DNA of 52,308 nt from Mesostigma viride. Lineage: Eukaryota; Streptophyta; Mesostigmatophyceae; Mesostigmatales; Mesostigmataceae. The position numbers and the translations under genes are program-made. This document shows positions 1 to 9,860 of this stretch, in pieces. The number at the start of each line of letters is the position of its first letter. Within the stretch, counting starts at the first letter, position 1. The stretch lies in NCBI GenBank assembly GCA_009746045.1, contig RPFO01001861.1:52501-104808 (forward strand). Direction: 5' to 3'. Under the pieces are notes generated by a model. It was not told the DNA's origin, ran no database searches, and was given only the letters and a program-made list of their open reading frames with translations.

Positions 1-403
1 TGCTTAATTGTGCTGGTGATATAGGGCATGCCCTGGTACAGGTCCTCATCGCGGACATGAGCAGCATATCCTACTCTGAAAATGGAACGCAGCATGCTGG
101 TGACCGCGCCGTCCAGCTTGCGGGCCAGGTCGGCGGTGAGGGTCCACGTCTCGGCGCCATACGTGAGAACAGGAAGGACGAGGACCTTGAACAGGTCCTG
201 TTTCTCGATCTTGCCCAGGGGCTTGCGCCACAGGGCCCGGTACTGGCGTAAAGCGTGCCAGGCGAGGGAGATGCGGTGGTCCACATCAACCTCGCAGCTA
301 GGGAGCAGGCTGCCCAGCAGCTTAACGCGGTCCCGATACAGGACTCGAGAGCCGTCTAGGAGATAGAGGGGCGGCGCCTTGTCCTCTATGACCTGGGCCC
401 ACT
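1..403 (-). pseudogene. LINE ORF2 (reverse transcriptase) C-terminal fragment
   Basis: Read on the minus strand with frame changes, this stretch gives the post-YADD part of a non-LTR retrotransposon reverse transcriptase. Visible blocks are LLDGSRVLYRDR, LLGSLLPSCEVDVD, WRKPLGKIEKQDLF and LTYGAETWTLTADLA. The same blocks recur at 5253-6085 (minus) and, more diverged, at 34190-34560 and 36260-36560 (plus), so this is one repeated family. The palm domain is missing because the fragment is cut at position 403, where the TTAA-rich tail of another LINE abuts it. The left side runs off the window. It is broken and cannot make a working enzyme. Confidence 0.8.
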
Positions 404-838
404 TAATTAACTAATTAAACTCGTGCTCCCGTTGGGGAGTCACGGAGCACCCAAGTGCGCTTTTGATCCCTGTGTGTGCACAACAGGAGAAAGGGCAGAG
501 ACCCCCAGTCTCCTTCATGCCAAAGGCATGCCACAGCTGCATTCCGGCGCGCTAGCTAAAAGGACATGCTACCGATCCGGCAAACTGTGGGTGCAATAAG
601 ACCCATGTGAGCGTGGCATAACAAGTAGCGTGGACAAGTAAACTGAACATAGCCAAGCTAGGCGTAGCATGGCTGTACTCTAGGACTAGGCTAAGGCTAT
701 GGCTGGTTACAAGTGTACCGTGCGTTGGCGGCACGTGACTAGTTAGGTATGTTGGCACAGCTAAGCAAACATTCTAAGCATGGCTGCCTTGATTCCAATG
801 GGTACAAGCTAGGGCTATTGCTATTCTGGGCCCACTTG
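404..838 (-). mobile_element. LINE 3' untranslated end with TTAA tail and terminal hairpin
   Basis: On the minus strand this is the 3' end of a LINE: non-coding DNA ending in hairpin CTCCC-CAAC-GGGAG (plus coordinates 426-439), then CACGAGT and a short TTAA-rich tail at 404-424. The same terminal module recurs at 6085-6181 and 17038-17105. I infer it is the 3' end of the LINE whose ORF2 lies at 5253-6085, the two parts being separated by the CACTA element. No coding potential seen. Confidence 0.6.
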
Positions 839-1190
839 CACTAGGAACTCAGATTCTGAGAATTTTCTCAAAACCCTCAATTTTCTCACCTTTTGTGAGA
901 ATTTTTTGAGAAATTTGAGAAAAATCTCAATTTTTTTCCGCAAACGCTAGGCAAAAAATCTCACCAGGGTGAGATTTTGGTGAGAAAAAGGGGGTTTTGG
1001 TGAGATTGGGGTGAGAAAAAACCCTTAAGTGAGAAAAAAGGTGAGAATGGGTGAGAAAAAGTCCGAAAAATTGAGAAAATTGAGAAAATTGAGAAGTTTC
1101 TCACCAACACGAGAAAAATCACTAACACGAGAAAAATCACAAGTCAACGTGGTGAGAAATTTCTCACCAAGAGTGTAACACGAGAAAAAT
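839..1190. repeat. Left subterminal GTGAGAAA-type array of the CACTA element
   Basis: A dense run of variants of (g)gtgagaaa and ttgagaaa words starts just inside the left terminus. The right terminus (4911-5240) carries the reverse-complement words TTTCTCAC and TTCTCACC, so the arrays form a degenerate subterminal inverted repeat. In plant CACTA elements such motifs bind the transposon-encoded DNA-binding protein; that role here is inference. Confidence 0.8.
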
Positions 1191-1347
1191 CATGAGCTTT
1201 ATTTCATTAAGTCCTTAACGTGAAAAAAAACTCAACACCACTTTGATATGCATTATAGGGTGCACAAAGGTGCAATTAATATAGGGTTGTCATACAATAT
1301 AAAACAGCACATCATTCCATAAACAATGCTGTCATGCCCAAATTAAA

Positions 1348-2290
1348 TCAATAGTCATCTTCTTCAGAACTGCTGTCCGAGGGGTTGCTTGCATCAACAT
1401 CATCTTCTGATGACATAGTGTCATCCCCACTAGTGTCGCAATAGTTCACAGCTTTACGCTGCCTTCCACTGGCCCTCTTTGCCATAGGGACCTCCTCAAT
1501 TACAACGGTGGGCTGGCTAGGTCCAGCATCTGTGGGAGCACCACGCTTGCGGCTGCGCCCTCGAGCAGGTGCCTTGCCAGCGCGGCGCACCACGTCGCCA
1601 TCACCTAGGTCTGCCGCTGCCACCTTCTTCTTCTTGGACCCCTTCTTCTTGCCTTTCTTCTTGCCACTAGGCGGTGGCGGTGGCATCGGCTCACCCTCCT
1701 CAATCACTTCAAACTGCGGCATGGTGGGGAAATCTGCTGCCACGCTGTGATACACATGGTTACTGAGGGCAGATTGCGCCTGATGTGCCATGCTCCATGG
1801 CAGTTTGGCAGGGATTACCACCATTTCGGGAGCATAGCATTCATCGACGACATACCCAACTGAGCTCACTGCACCTGGCAACACAAGGCACGACGACCTG
1901 GGGGCCTGTGCGCTGCTGATGACCACCAACCTCTCGTGGGGCAGGTGAGCGACATGAAGGCGATCAAAAAGCTCCACCTTCAACAACAGCTGCCATTCCC
2001 AGCCCCCTCGTGGGTACTCTAACCTGGCCTTCAGAATGTGTGTAATGAAACCAAAGTCTACACCGCCCGGGCCATGCACCGCAACTCCCGCATTCTTGTG
2101 CCGCTTTCCCTGGGATTGGTCCGCAGCCTCCGTGCGGTAGTTGAACCCGTGTATCCTGACTTTGTGGAAAGAATCCGCGTAGCGCTTCACGCCCCCACAC
2201 GCCGCTACAATGCCTTGCGGCACAAGCGGCGTCAGGTTTAATGATGCCCATGCAAGCACGTTGAACGTTGTGTCAGCACAGCGATCTCGC
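1348..2290 (-). CDS. CACTA-encoded protein with DUF4216-like domain (3' exon)
   Basis: The reading frame is open from 2436 down to the stop at 1348. The coding part probably starts at 2290, after the splice acceptor TTTGTTTGAATGCAG. Its first third (KVRIHGFNYRT, then KNAGVAVHGPGG and a KVELFDRL block) follows the DUF4216 pattern found at the C-terminus of plant CACTA Tnp2-type proteins. A GYVVDECYAPE block, a Lys-rich patch (GKKKGKKKGSKKKK) and an acidic Ser/Glu/Asp tail follow. The DDE transposase part expected upstream is not visible in 2300-4900. The domain call rests on motif pattern only. Its nature as an element gene is well supported by the enclosing CACTA termini. Confidence 0.68.
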
Positions 2291-2722
2291 CTGCATTCAA
2301 ACAAACGCACACCGATAACCCAGCAAAGAGTATTATTATTGCAAGTATTGGTTATTAAAAAAAATAGAACAGATACAACACAGGACGCTTTTACTGGCGG
2401 CAAGATCATGGCACCCGGATGGGTAAAACCAAACAAACTAGATATTAATTACTAGGGCTGGCTTTGTGACAGTAAAACATGATTGCATGGCTAATCCCAA
2501 GGCGCCTTTCAATAGGACTGAATTAAAAAACCAAAGCAGACGGCGTAAGTAGCATTTGCAAAAAACAAGGCTCACCAGTAGGCCTCGTCGCCATTCGCAG
2601 GGTCGCTGTAATCAGCCTTGGGAAGGGCATCTTCTACCAGCAAATCCCTTGCCGCGTTGTGTCAGCACAGCGATCCCCCCTGCATCCAAACAAAGGCACA
2701 CCGATAACCAAGCAAAGAGTAT
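2268..2722. repeat. Direct duplication including a splice acceptor
   Basis: About 70 bp at 2268-2338 (TTGTGTCAGCACAGCGATC and onwards) recurs nearly unchanged at 2655-2722. On the minus strand both copies carry the pyrimidine-rich acceptor ending ATGCAG and the first codons of the DUF4216-like exon, so the start of that exon has been partly duplicated about 390 bp upstream. Confidence 0.75.
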
Positions 2723-2728
2723 GCAAAT

Positions 2729-3664
2729 GTGTAGCCTTGTTCATTGAAATTATGGCTGGCTTACGCAAAGAGCGACTGTAAGATGACCTATACAGTGGGG
2801 CCGGAAACAGCTTGCTTGATCAGGGCGTGTTTTTCGAGCTTCACTGGCCGGGAGTGTCTAGTGGTGAGAACCATTGCTGCGATCGCTTTCCCACCATTTA
2901 CGAGGAAATACCCGCAAATGAAAAACCACTGAAACGGTCTAGCTAGTCAGTCATTACATTAGCCACATGCCATCATGCATGTTTCCAAACGTCCAGGAAC
3001 TGCACACGGTGCAAATGCCATTTGCAGTGCAAAAATCCAGAGGACACGACCTCATTGCTTCATATTTGTATGCAGAAGACTAAAAAAGTAACATGCATTA
3101 ATGGCCCGCATGCATAAAGGGCCTGAATTCTGATGCGGGCCCAACGGCAGCACCGCCAAAGCAGATAAGGGCCCGCAGTCTGATGCGGGCCCCACGGCAC
3201 CACCGCCATAGCAGAGCTCGAAGGTCGTGGTGCGCGTGAAACGTACGTATGCCCTTTGTCGGTAGGTGCCGTTGGGGTCAAATTGGGTGCCGCCAAAATC
3301 GGGCCGACGCGTCAATAGACTGAGGCCGTCGATGAGAGCCATCATGCGGCTTGGGGAACTTCAGCTAAGTTAACTTAACGCAAACCACTGGTCGCCCGCG
3401 TCGGGAACCGGCCCAACGGCTCTCCCGCAACAGAAAATTACGCGGCATACTGCATAAGTCGTCGGATTGTTACATTTCGACGGTCAAGATTTCATGATGA
3501 GGTTTGCGTTCAATTTGCCGCAGTTTGCCGCCCAGAGAAAGTAGTTGTTGGACTCGTTGCCCACGATGAAACACAATCAAGCAAGCCGTTTCCGGCCCCA
3601 CCGTGTAGGTCATGTAGTCGCTCTTCACGTCAGCCAGCCGTAATTTCAATGCACAAGGCTACAC
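2729..3664. repeat. Internal inverted repeat inside the CACTA element
   Basis: About 92 bp at 2729-2822 matches the reverse complement of 3572-3664 with a handful of differences (shared core TTTCCGGCCCCAC). The arms enclose roughly 750 bp, including two tandem 55-bp units near 3095-3215 (GCCTGAATTCTGATGCGGGCCC and a variant). This may be a fossil fold-back insertion or an inverted duplication. No gene is recognised between the arms. Confidence 0.7.
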
Positions 3665-4110
3665 ATTTCCATCTCCATTCATATTCATAATCCTGCACGA
3701 CTCGAAAACGCGGACAAGATAACGGCAGGCTCGAGCTACCATGGTCCGGATTCTCCCGATTTCTGGCCTGCGCTGGTTGTCTCCTTGATATTGGCAACTC
3801 TCTCCGGTAAGAGATTTTCCGCAGTTTGGCTGTTTCGAAACGTTAATTAAGTGAGATGCCTTCGGATCAGGAGACTCACACAGCCGCGAAATCATGCCAA
3901 AGGTCATATGTTCGATCCCTTGCTGGTAGCTTCTGAGCTTTCTTATTTTCTGTGTTCCGCGGAATCTCAGATTTGGGCCGCTAGCGTTTTCACGTTTGTT
4001 GCTTTCTGATCCGACGACAACGTTGTGCCTTGCTCGTGTGACATCTGGCGCATGGTGTGATTCATGTGTATGGTGCTGCCTTGCCACATGGGGCTGCTTT
4101 GCCATAAGAG
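3665..4110. other. CACTA interior without a recognised gene
   Basis: A minus-strand frame (4105 to 3659, 148 codons) is open, but I recognise no family. It contains the 39-bp block TCCGGATTCTCCCGATTT... (3745-3783) that occurs again unchanged at 22282-22320. Confidence 0.4.
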
Positions 4111-4112
4111 TG

Positions 4113-4465
4113 AGTGTTGGGTTCTACACATTTGCTGCATGGACCGTTAGGTGCTGGTGAGCTCTTCCTTGTAGAATGGTGATGTCTATGTCAAGGATCT
4201 GATGTCTTTTTTGTCTCTTGCACTGCTTTCATTTTAGGGGGAATTATAGGTGTCATTATTTTGGCATTTGAAGGTATAGATGTTTATCTGCAAGGGCCTG
4301 TTTTTTTTCCCCCGGCCTCTTGCATGCATGGATGTGTAGAATTGTATGTTGATGGAATTATGATTTGCCATACACATTTGCTGCATGGATTTTTAGGTGG
4401 TGCTGAGCTCAAGATCCTTGTAGAACGCTTACATCTATGTCAAGGATCTGATTTCTTTTCCTCTT
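4113..4465 (+). repeat. Direct repeat of about 95 bp in the CACTA interior
   Basis: The segment 4121-4210 (starting ACACATTTGCTGCATGGA, ending near TGTCTCTTGC) recurs with small differences at 4371-4470. Both copies share TCTATGTCAAGGATCTGAT. Confidence 0.75.
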
Positions 4466-4605
4466 GCGTATATTGTGTCGGTTTGCTTTATTTCTTGCAG
4501 GGACCACGAGAGTAAAATGCAAGCGGTTCCACTTTCAAGTCAGCATGTGACGCCCTGTCGACCGGCCCGCTTTGTTAGCTAGCTACCATATAGTATTTGA
4601 TGATA

Positions 4606-4752
4606 GGCATTGAATGCGAAAGATGTCATAACGCCATAACAGACTGTGTTGAACAGGCATTGAATGCCGAAGATGTCATAACGCCATAACAGACTGTGTT
4701 GAAAAGGCATATTTGAATGCCGAAGATGTACATAACGCCATAACAGTGTTGA
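4606..4752 (+). repeat. Three tandem ~52-bp units
   Basis: The unit GGCATTGAATGCCGAAGATG-TCATAACGCCATAACAGACTGTGTTGAA is present three times with small differences, ending just before the right subterminal array of the CACTA element. Confidence 0.85.
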
Positions 4753-4910
4753 ATAGTTGAATCAACGGGTTCTTGCAGCTGTAAACATTAAAATTATTCA
4801 AACATTTAATGAAAAAATCATTATTGTTCGTGCTGTTTTGAACAGCGGTTGTTACTGGCACTGCATGCATGTGTCTGCTGCCAGCATATTGCATTATGGG
4901 TGTGTTTTTC

Positions 4911-5240
4911 AGCGCTGTGTTTTCTCACTTTTCTCACTTTTCTCACGTCCTGTTTTTCTCACTTTTCTCACGTCCTGATTTTCTCACTTTTCTCACGTTT
5001 CACACCTCCCGTTTTTCTCACTTATCTCATGTCCTGTTTTTTGAGATTTTTCTCACGTTTTTCCCCTTTTTTCACCTTTTTGGGGCAATCTCACCCGGGT
5101 GAGAAACGTGTTTTCTCACCCATTCTCACCCCATTCTCACCCTTTTTTCTCACCTTTCTCACCCATTCTCACCCATTTCTCACCCTTTTTCTCACCTTTC
5201 TCACCCTTTTTCTCACAATTTCTCACCCATTCTCAAAGCC
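4911..5240. repeat. Right subterminal TTTCTCAC-type array of the CACTA element
   Basis: Dense TTTCTCAC and TTCTCACCC words, the inverted counterpart of 839-1190. They generate spurious Phe/Ser/His-rich open frames on the plus strand, which I do not accept as genes. Confidence 0.8.
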
Positions 5241-5252
5241 GAGTTCCTAGTG

Positions 5253-6085
5253 TGGCCTTGTCCATCATCTTCTTCCAAATCACGGAGAGGCCTAGGCCCC
5301 CCATGTCCTCTACGAGCTGTTCTTTGAAGGTGCGGGCCTTGCGGCGTCTAACATCATGCACGGGGCCCGGCCCACGTCAGGAGGCCGGTGCCGGCCAGGC
5401 TGAGCTGGTCGCAGTCCCGCAGGGGGGCCACGTGAGGTGTCGACCTGGTTGGTGCGAGCTAGGTGCCCTACAAGCTGCAGGCGCCGCTGCTTAATGGTGC
5501 TGGACTGCTGGTGATATATGGCATGCCAAGGTACAGGTCCTCATTGCGGACGTGCGCTGCCAGCATATATCCTACTCTGAAAATGGATCGCAGCATGTTG
5601 GTGACCGCGCCCTCTAGCTTGCGGGCCAGGTCGGCGGTAAGGGTCCACGTCTCGGCCCCATACGTAAGAACAGGAAGGACGAGGACCTTGAATTACAGGT
5701 CCTGTTAAACAATTCTCGATCTTGCCCAGGGCCGGCTTGCGCCAGTACAGGGCCTGGTGTTGGCGTATCGCGTGCCAGGCAAGGGAGATGCGGCGGTCCA
5801 CATCAGCCTCGCAGCTGGGGAGCAGGCTGCCCAGCAGCTTGATACGGTCCCGATACAGGACTCGAGAGCCATCAAGGAGAAGAAGGGTTGGCGGTGGGTG
5901 GGTGAGCCCAATCGCCACAGCCTCTGTCTTCTTGCTGACCGCGATCAAGCCCCATGCACTGCACGGGCCTCGATAGCCAGGCAGTCAAGCCACGTCTGCA
6001 CGTGCCCAGTGTCCTCGAAGAATAGCCGCTATGAGCGCACATGCATGATTACGTTCTCGACCCTGACATGCATGGCACAATTATA
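5253..6085 (-). pseudogene. LINE ORF2 reverse transcriptase fragment, decayed
   Basis: On the minus strand, starting near 6050, the order is HVQTWLDCL, AVSKKTEAVAIG, LLDGSRVLYRDR, LLGSLLPSCEADVD, GKIEN and finally LVEDMGGLGLSVIWKKM near 5310-5255. This is the thumb and C-terminal tail that follow the YADD motif in LINE reverse transcriptases. Several frameshifts and small insertions break it (for example extra bases around 5695-5712). It is 5' truncated at 6085 by an AATT tract, and its 3' end is cut by the CACTA insertion at 5253. The apparent 3' untranslated part resumes at 838-404. Confidence 0.8.
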
Positions 6086-6226
6086 ATTAATTAATTAATT
6101 AATTAATTAATTAATTAATATTAATTAATTAATTAATTAATTAATTAATTCATTAATTAAACTCGTGCTCCCGTTGGGGAGTCACGGAGCACCGGTCGGA
6201 GTGCTTTTAATCCCTGTATGTGCACA
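6085..6226 (-). mobile_element. LINE 3' end: AATT tail and terminal hairpin
   Basis: A pure AATT/TTAA tract (6085-6160) is followed on the plus strand by ACTCGTG and the hairpin CTCCC-GTTG-GGGAG (6168-6181). On the minus strand this reads as LINE 3' end, hairpin, then tail. It is the same module as 404-439 and 17038-17105. The body is cut at about 6226 by a plus-strand ORF1-type insertion. Confidence 0.65.
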
Positions 6227-6775
6227 ACAGCTCCGGCAGAGCGCAAGGGGGAAGCCGGTATACTGGAGGGGGGCGGTCATCCACGTTGACGTACAACCTT
6301 GAGCCATGGCAGGCCCCCCCTGCCACCTCAGACTAGGGAATATATACCAGTAGTGTAGATTAGTCAGGCTTAGCCGGCCTAGCATGTGGCCCACGCGCAT
6401 GTGCGCCCATAATGGCCCCCATGGATGATGCCTTCAGAATTTAGCCAAGCCCTGCCTACAATGGGACCCCCATGGATGTCGCATTAAGAATTTAGCCATG
6501 CTATGCCATGCAGCTCTAGAGATGCTCTCTGTCGAGAAGCCATGCCCTAGCTATGGTATAGTAGCCATGATGATCTAGCTTCCCCCACTTGACATGCTCC
6601 CCCTTAACTGGGCATAGCGTATCATGAGGGTGCAGGTGCCCTGGTGCACCTAGAGCAAGCGGTAGCTTACATTCCCATCCTTGCAGGAAGTAGCCCAGAA
6701 TGTATTAAAAGCCATATGCCCCTTCTCAGGGATATGTGCTACATGAGTATATAGATGCTACAGGAGTATAGCTGG
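6227..6775 (+). mobile_element. 5'-truncated ORF1-only LINE copy
   Basis: The copy starts inside the C-terminus of the ORF1 frame (QLRQ, then a GKPVYWRGAVIHV-like block), runs through the GAATATATACCAGTAGTGTAG start of the 3' untranslated region, and ends near GATATGTGCTACAT. It follows the 3' region of the full copy at 8350-8770 (GGTGCAGGTGCC, CATATGCCCCTTCTCAGGG). As in the other copies, no ORF2 lies between ORF1 and the 3' region. A clean terminal hairpin and tail are not visible. Confidence 0.7.
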
Positions 6776-6832
6776 TACATGGCATCTCAGCAGAGAGTAA
6801 CTCCCTGCATATGAGAGAGTAACTCCCTGCAT
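6776..6832 (-). mobile_element. 3' UTR remnant of the minus-strand ORF1-only LINE
   Basis: On the minus strand ATGCAGGGAGTTACTCTCTGCTGAGATGCCATGT matches, in shorter blocks, the 3' region of the copy at 35910-35945. It is the continuation of the minus-strand copy at 9364-8797. The two halves are separated exactly by the plus-strand element 6833-8796. Confidence 0.6.
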
Positions 6833-6981
6833 ACGAGCCACGAGCCACGAGGTAGCCATGGCTGTCGGAGCTCATAACTTTCACGTTTGAGCGCCGAATT
6901 CAGCTGTGAATATCACAATCGCTTCGTCTTTCTAAGACGCACATGCTGATATAATTTTCCGACGCTATTACGCAATATACG

Positions 6982-8355
6982 ATGAGCAAACGCCTCTCGA
7001 CGCAACGCAGCCTGGCGGCTGCGCTTAGCAATGAAAATACGTCTGCAGCCTCGGCTGCAGCTTCGCCAACCGGCCCAGATGGCAACGGTGACACTAGTAG
7101 TGCACTGGTGCTCGCCCAGCCTTCCGGGCTCGCCTCGCCATCAGCATCGCCTGAACCTAAGCGCAGTCGCTCTGCTGAGCCGCCCTGGGAAGAGCGCTCC
7201 TTTGACGTCAACAGCCCCGGCTTCTGGCAGCGCAGCCCCGGTTGGTTCATGGAAGACTTGTATTACGGCAATCACGCCTCGCTTCTAGCCCTGTGCGTGT
7301 ACCTCACGTCCCACAACCGTGGCCGCTGGCCTGGTGACGGCAAGCTTGTCGACCCCGCCGAGGCTCTCCCAATCATTCACCGCATGCCTCGCCCCAGGCT
7401 TCAACGCTTCGCCCTCTGCTCCCTTGTTGGACGCTCCGAATCCGAGATCTGGGCTTCCCCACCGCCCCCCCCACCTTCCCCACCGAAGCCACCATCCGCA
7501 CCCTCCTCAAGGAAGCTTTCGAGCAGCACGTGACCCCTCTTGCAGCAGGTGTGGCGGCAATTGGCGGCACGCTGGCTGCTGAGCTTCCCACCATCCCCAC
7601 CGCCACCGCCACCCTCCTCGCCTCCACCCCTCCCCCCTCCACCGACTCCATCACCGCCCAGCTCCGTGACATCGACCAGCGCCTCAAGGATAATGCAATC
7701 GCTATCGAGGTCTTGCAGAACACAGCAGGCCTCACCGCCCAGGCAGTGAAGGACATTGCTGCCAAGCCAGCCCCGGCGGGCCTGGCCGGCGATGCTCCTC
7801 CCATCACGACCTGGGCGGACATGCTTAAGCAACATACCACCTCCACCACCTCCGCCGTCGCAGCCCAGCTCCAGCGGCAGACGCTTGACCTCCGCGAGGA
7901 GGCCGAGCTCGACAAGCGCAGCCTCAACGCCATACTCAAGAACTTGGACATGGAAGAAGGTGAGAATTCCGAGAAGCTTGCACGTGCGTTTGAGAGCAAA
8001 ATCCTTGCACGCATGGGCCTTCTTGGTGAGATCAAGCTGACCGCCCACCGCCTCCCCGCGCGCGGGTAAGGCAGGGGCGCCTCCGCTTCTTCTCATCTTT
8101 GATAGCCCAGCGGACAAGATTTCGTTTCTCAGACGCCGCAAGCGGCTCGCGAATACTCCCTTCACCGTGGACGACGACTTGACCCTGGCACAGCAACAAC
8201 GGCGACGGGAGCTATGGCCGACCTACACCCAGCTCCGGCAGACCAAGGCGGGCCAGCCGGTGTACTGGAAGGGGGCGGCCATCTACGTCGGCCACAAGCC
8301 CTGGCAAGCGACCCCCTCGACCACCGCGGCCCCAGCAACTCCAGCCCCAGCCTAG
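6982..8355 (+). pseudogene. LINE ORF1 protein, RRM-like, two frameshifts
   Basis: The start is ATG at 6982 (MSKRLSTQRSL). The gene stays in frame to about 7440, shifts to another frame to about 8067, then returns to the first until the stop at 8355, about 457 codons in all. The order is a disordered Ser/Ala/Pro N-terminus; a unique WEERSFDVNSPGFW block; a Pro-rich linker; a coiled-coil-like stretch (ITAQLRDIDQRLKDNAIAIE); then an RRM-like core (NAILKNLDMEEGEN, PPLLLIFDSPADKISFLRRR) and a C-terminal module (DDDLTLAQQQRRRELWPTY, PVYWKGAAIYV). These last blocks follow the L1-type ORF1p pattern, an RNA-binding chaperone of the retrotransposition particle. The two shifts make this copy defective unless they are sequence errors. 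Confidence 0.75.
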
Positions 8356-8756
8356 GGGAATACAGCAGCAGTAGTGTAGAATAGTTAGACAGTGGCCTTG
8401 TACATGCCCGCCTACTACAGGCACTATACCAGCTGAGGCCTAGCCTTTTTAGTCATGTACATGTGTGCCTATGATGAGCCACACTCCAGACGATGCCTAG
8501 CCTTATTTAGTAATGTTGTGCCCATGCAGGGAGTCACTCTCTGCTGAGAAGCCATGCCATAGCTCCTGTATAGCCACGATGATCTTCCCCCACATGCCAC
8601 GCTCCCCCTTAACTGGGCATAGCGCGATACATCATGAGGGTGCAGGTGCCTTGGTGCACCTAGAGCAGGGGTAGCTTACATTCCCACCCTTGCATGAAGT
8701 AGCCTAGAATGTATTAAAAGCCATATGCCCCTTCTCAGGGCTATGTGCTACATCTA

Positions 8757-8796
8757 CTCCCAACGGAGTGATGTTGATAATTAATTAATTAATTAA
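8757..8796 (+). other. LINE 3' terminal hairpin and AATT tail
   Basis: GTGCTACAT is followed by stem-loop CTCC-CAAC-GGAG and (AATT)n. Equivalent ends are at 35075-35085 (plus, GAATT-type tail), 35118-35129 (minus) and 36192-36205 (plus, GCTCC-CCAC-GGAGC). LINE reverse transcriptases of some clades recognise such 3' stem-loops; that role is inferred. Confidence 0.6.
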
Positions 8797-9364
8797 TGGG
8801 CAAAGCATGACTCAAAATTGCTACAGCTATTGCAAGGGCTGGTGTGGGCCCATCACGTAGGCATACATGGCCACGTCACTAAGCTTTCTACTAGCCGGTC
8901 TATAATACACTACTACTGCTATATATTCCCTAGTAGGCTGGGGTGGCTGGCGTGGCTGGGGCGGCAGGGGTTGCCTGCCAGGGCTTGACATGCAACAGTG
9001 GGCGACGTAGATGTCCGCCCCCTTCCAGTAGACCGGCTTCTGCCCCGCCGTCTAGCTGCCGGAGCTGGAGGTATAGGTCGACCATAGCTCCCGGCCCGGC
9101 GTCGCCGTTGTTGCTGCGTCAAGGTCAAGTCGTCCTCCAGCGTGTAGGATTGGGTCCCCCCAAGCCGCTTGCGACGCTTGAGGAACTCCATCTCAGTATC
9201 CGCCATGGTGTCAAAGGTGAGGAGCAAGGGGGAGGGGCCGGCCTTAAGTACCCCGCGAGCAGGGAAGGGGGGTAACCCCCCGCGGCTTGCCCTTACCAGT
9301 GAGAGCCATGGGGACAAGGATTTTGTTCTCAAACGCCAGGGCAAGGGTCTCGGAGGTCTCGTCC
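8797..9364 (-). pseudogene. ORF1-only LINE copy, C-terminal ORF1 and 3' UTR
   Basis: From 9364 the minus strand reads ETLALAFENKILVPMAL, then PLLLTFDTMADTEMEFLKRR and YTLEDDLTLTQQQRRR. These are the ORF1 RRM-like core and C-terminal module, with frame changes. The stop and GGGAATATATAGCAGTAGTAGTG 3' region follow near 8935. It is interrupted twice: upstream by the DNA transposon 9365-16957 (its ORF1 resumes at 16958-17036), and in its 3' region by the plus-strand element 6833-8796. Confidence 0.72.
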
Positions 9365-9477
9365 CCCTAGCCTAATATGGATTTGTACTACAGCACTAGT
9401 ACAAATTGGTTTTTTTTCAACATTGTTATTTAATGCCTCTCATAGGTCCAAAGCATGGAGGTCAGTGTCCCAACATG

Positions 9478-9860
9478 TGGTGACACCGTGACACCGTGAC
9501 ACCGTGACACCGTGACACCGTGACACCACAACACTAGCATTTCACAGTTTGTATGATGTCACATGGTAATGTGACGTTCAGCACTGGTATCATGATGTCC
9601 ACATGTAAGCTAAAGCGCTGCCCAACATGACGTGACACCGTGACATCATGACACCGTGACATCGTGACACCGTGACACCGTGACATCACAACACTAGCTA
9701 GCATTTCACAGTTTGTATGATGTCACAAGGTAATGTGATGTACAGCACTGATATCATGATGTCCACATGTAAGCTGAAGCGCTGCCCAACATGACGTGAC
9801 ACCGCACGACATCATGACACCGTGACATCGTGACACCGTGACATCGTGACACCGTGACAT
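9478..9860 (+). repeat. Left subterminal GTGACACC octamer array
   Basis: Runs of the octamer GTGACACC (with some ATC variants) occur in three blocks, separated by spacers of about 150 bp that repeat each other (AACACTAGCATTTCACAGTTTGTATGATGTCAC...). The spacer is present twice with few differences. The octamer is the reverse complement of the one at the right end of the same transposon. Confidence 0.88.

Larger units (their letters stand above)
839..5252. mobile_element. CACTA (EnSpm) DNA transposon, 4.4 kb
   Basis: The element begins CACTAGGAACTC and ends GAGTTCCTAGTG, a 12-bp perfect terminal inverted repeat with the CACTA signature. It is flanked by TG on both sides (837-838 and 5253-5254), fitting the 2-4 bp target duplication of this superfamily. 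Inside both ends lie long arrays of degenerate GTGAGAAA words in opposite orientation, like CACTA subterminal repeats. It carries a DUF4216-like protein on the minus strand but no recognisable Tnp2 catalytic domain, so it is probably non-autonomous or decayed. It appears to have split a minus-strand LINE (5253-6085 plus 404-838). Confidence 0.88.
6833..8796 (+). mobile_element. Full-length ORF1-only LINE (HAL1-like), 1.96 kb
   Basis: The boundaries come from the interrupted target. The undisrupted sibling at 35894-35925 reads TTTGCCCATGCAGGGAG. Here the plus strand has CTCCCTGCAT up to 6832 and GGGCAAAGC from 8797, with the element between. It has a 5' leader with CGAGCCA repeats, one frameshifted ORF1 gene, a 3' region, hairpin CTCC-CAAC-GGAG (8757-8768) and an (AATT)n tail (8777-8796). 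There is no endonuclease or reverse transcriptase. In mammals, half-LINE elements (HAL1) with ORF1 only are known; by analogy this one would need an enzyme from a partner LINE. Confidence 0.72.

Noticed and set aside
4849-5250. Phe/Ser/His-rich plus-strand frames
   Set aside because: They are translations of the CACTA subterminal TTTCTCAC words.
7401-8165. Long minus-strand frame opposite the LINE ORF1
   Set aside because: It mirrors the Pro/Ala-rich coding strand (Gly-rich on the reverse), and the plus strand has the ORF1 motifs.
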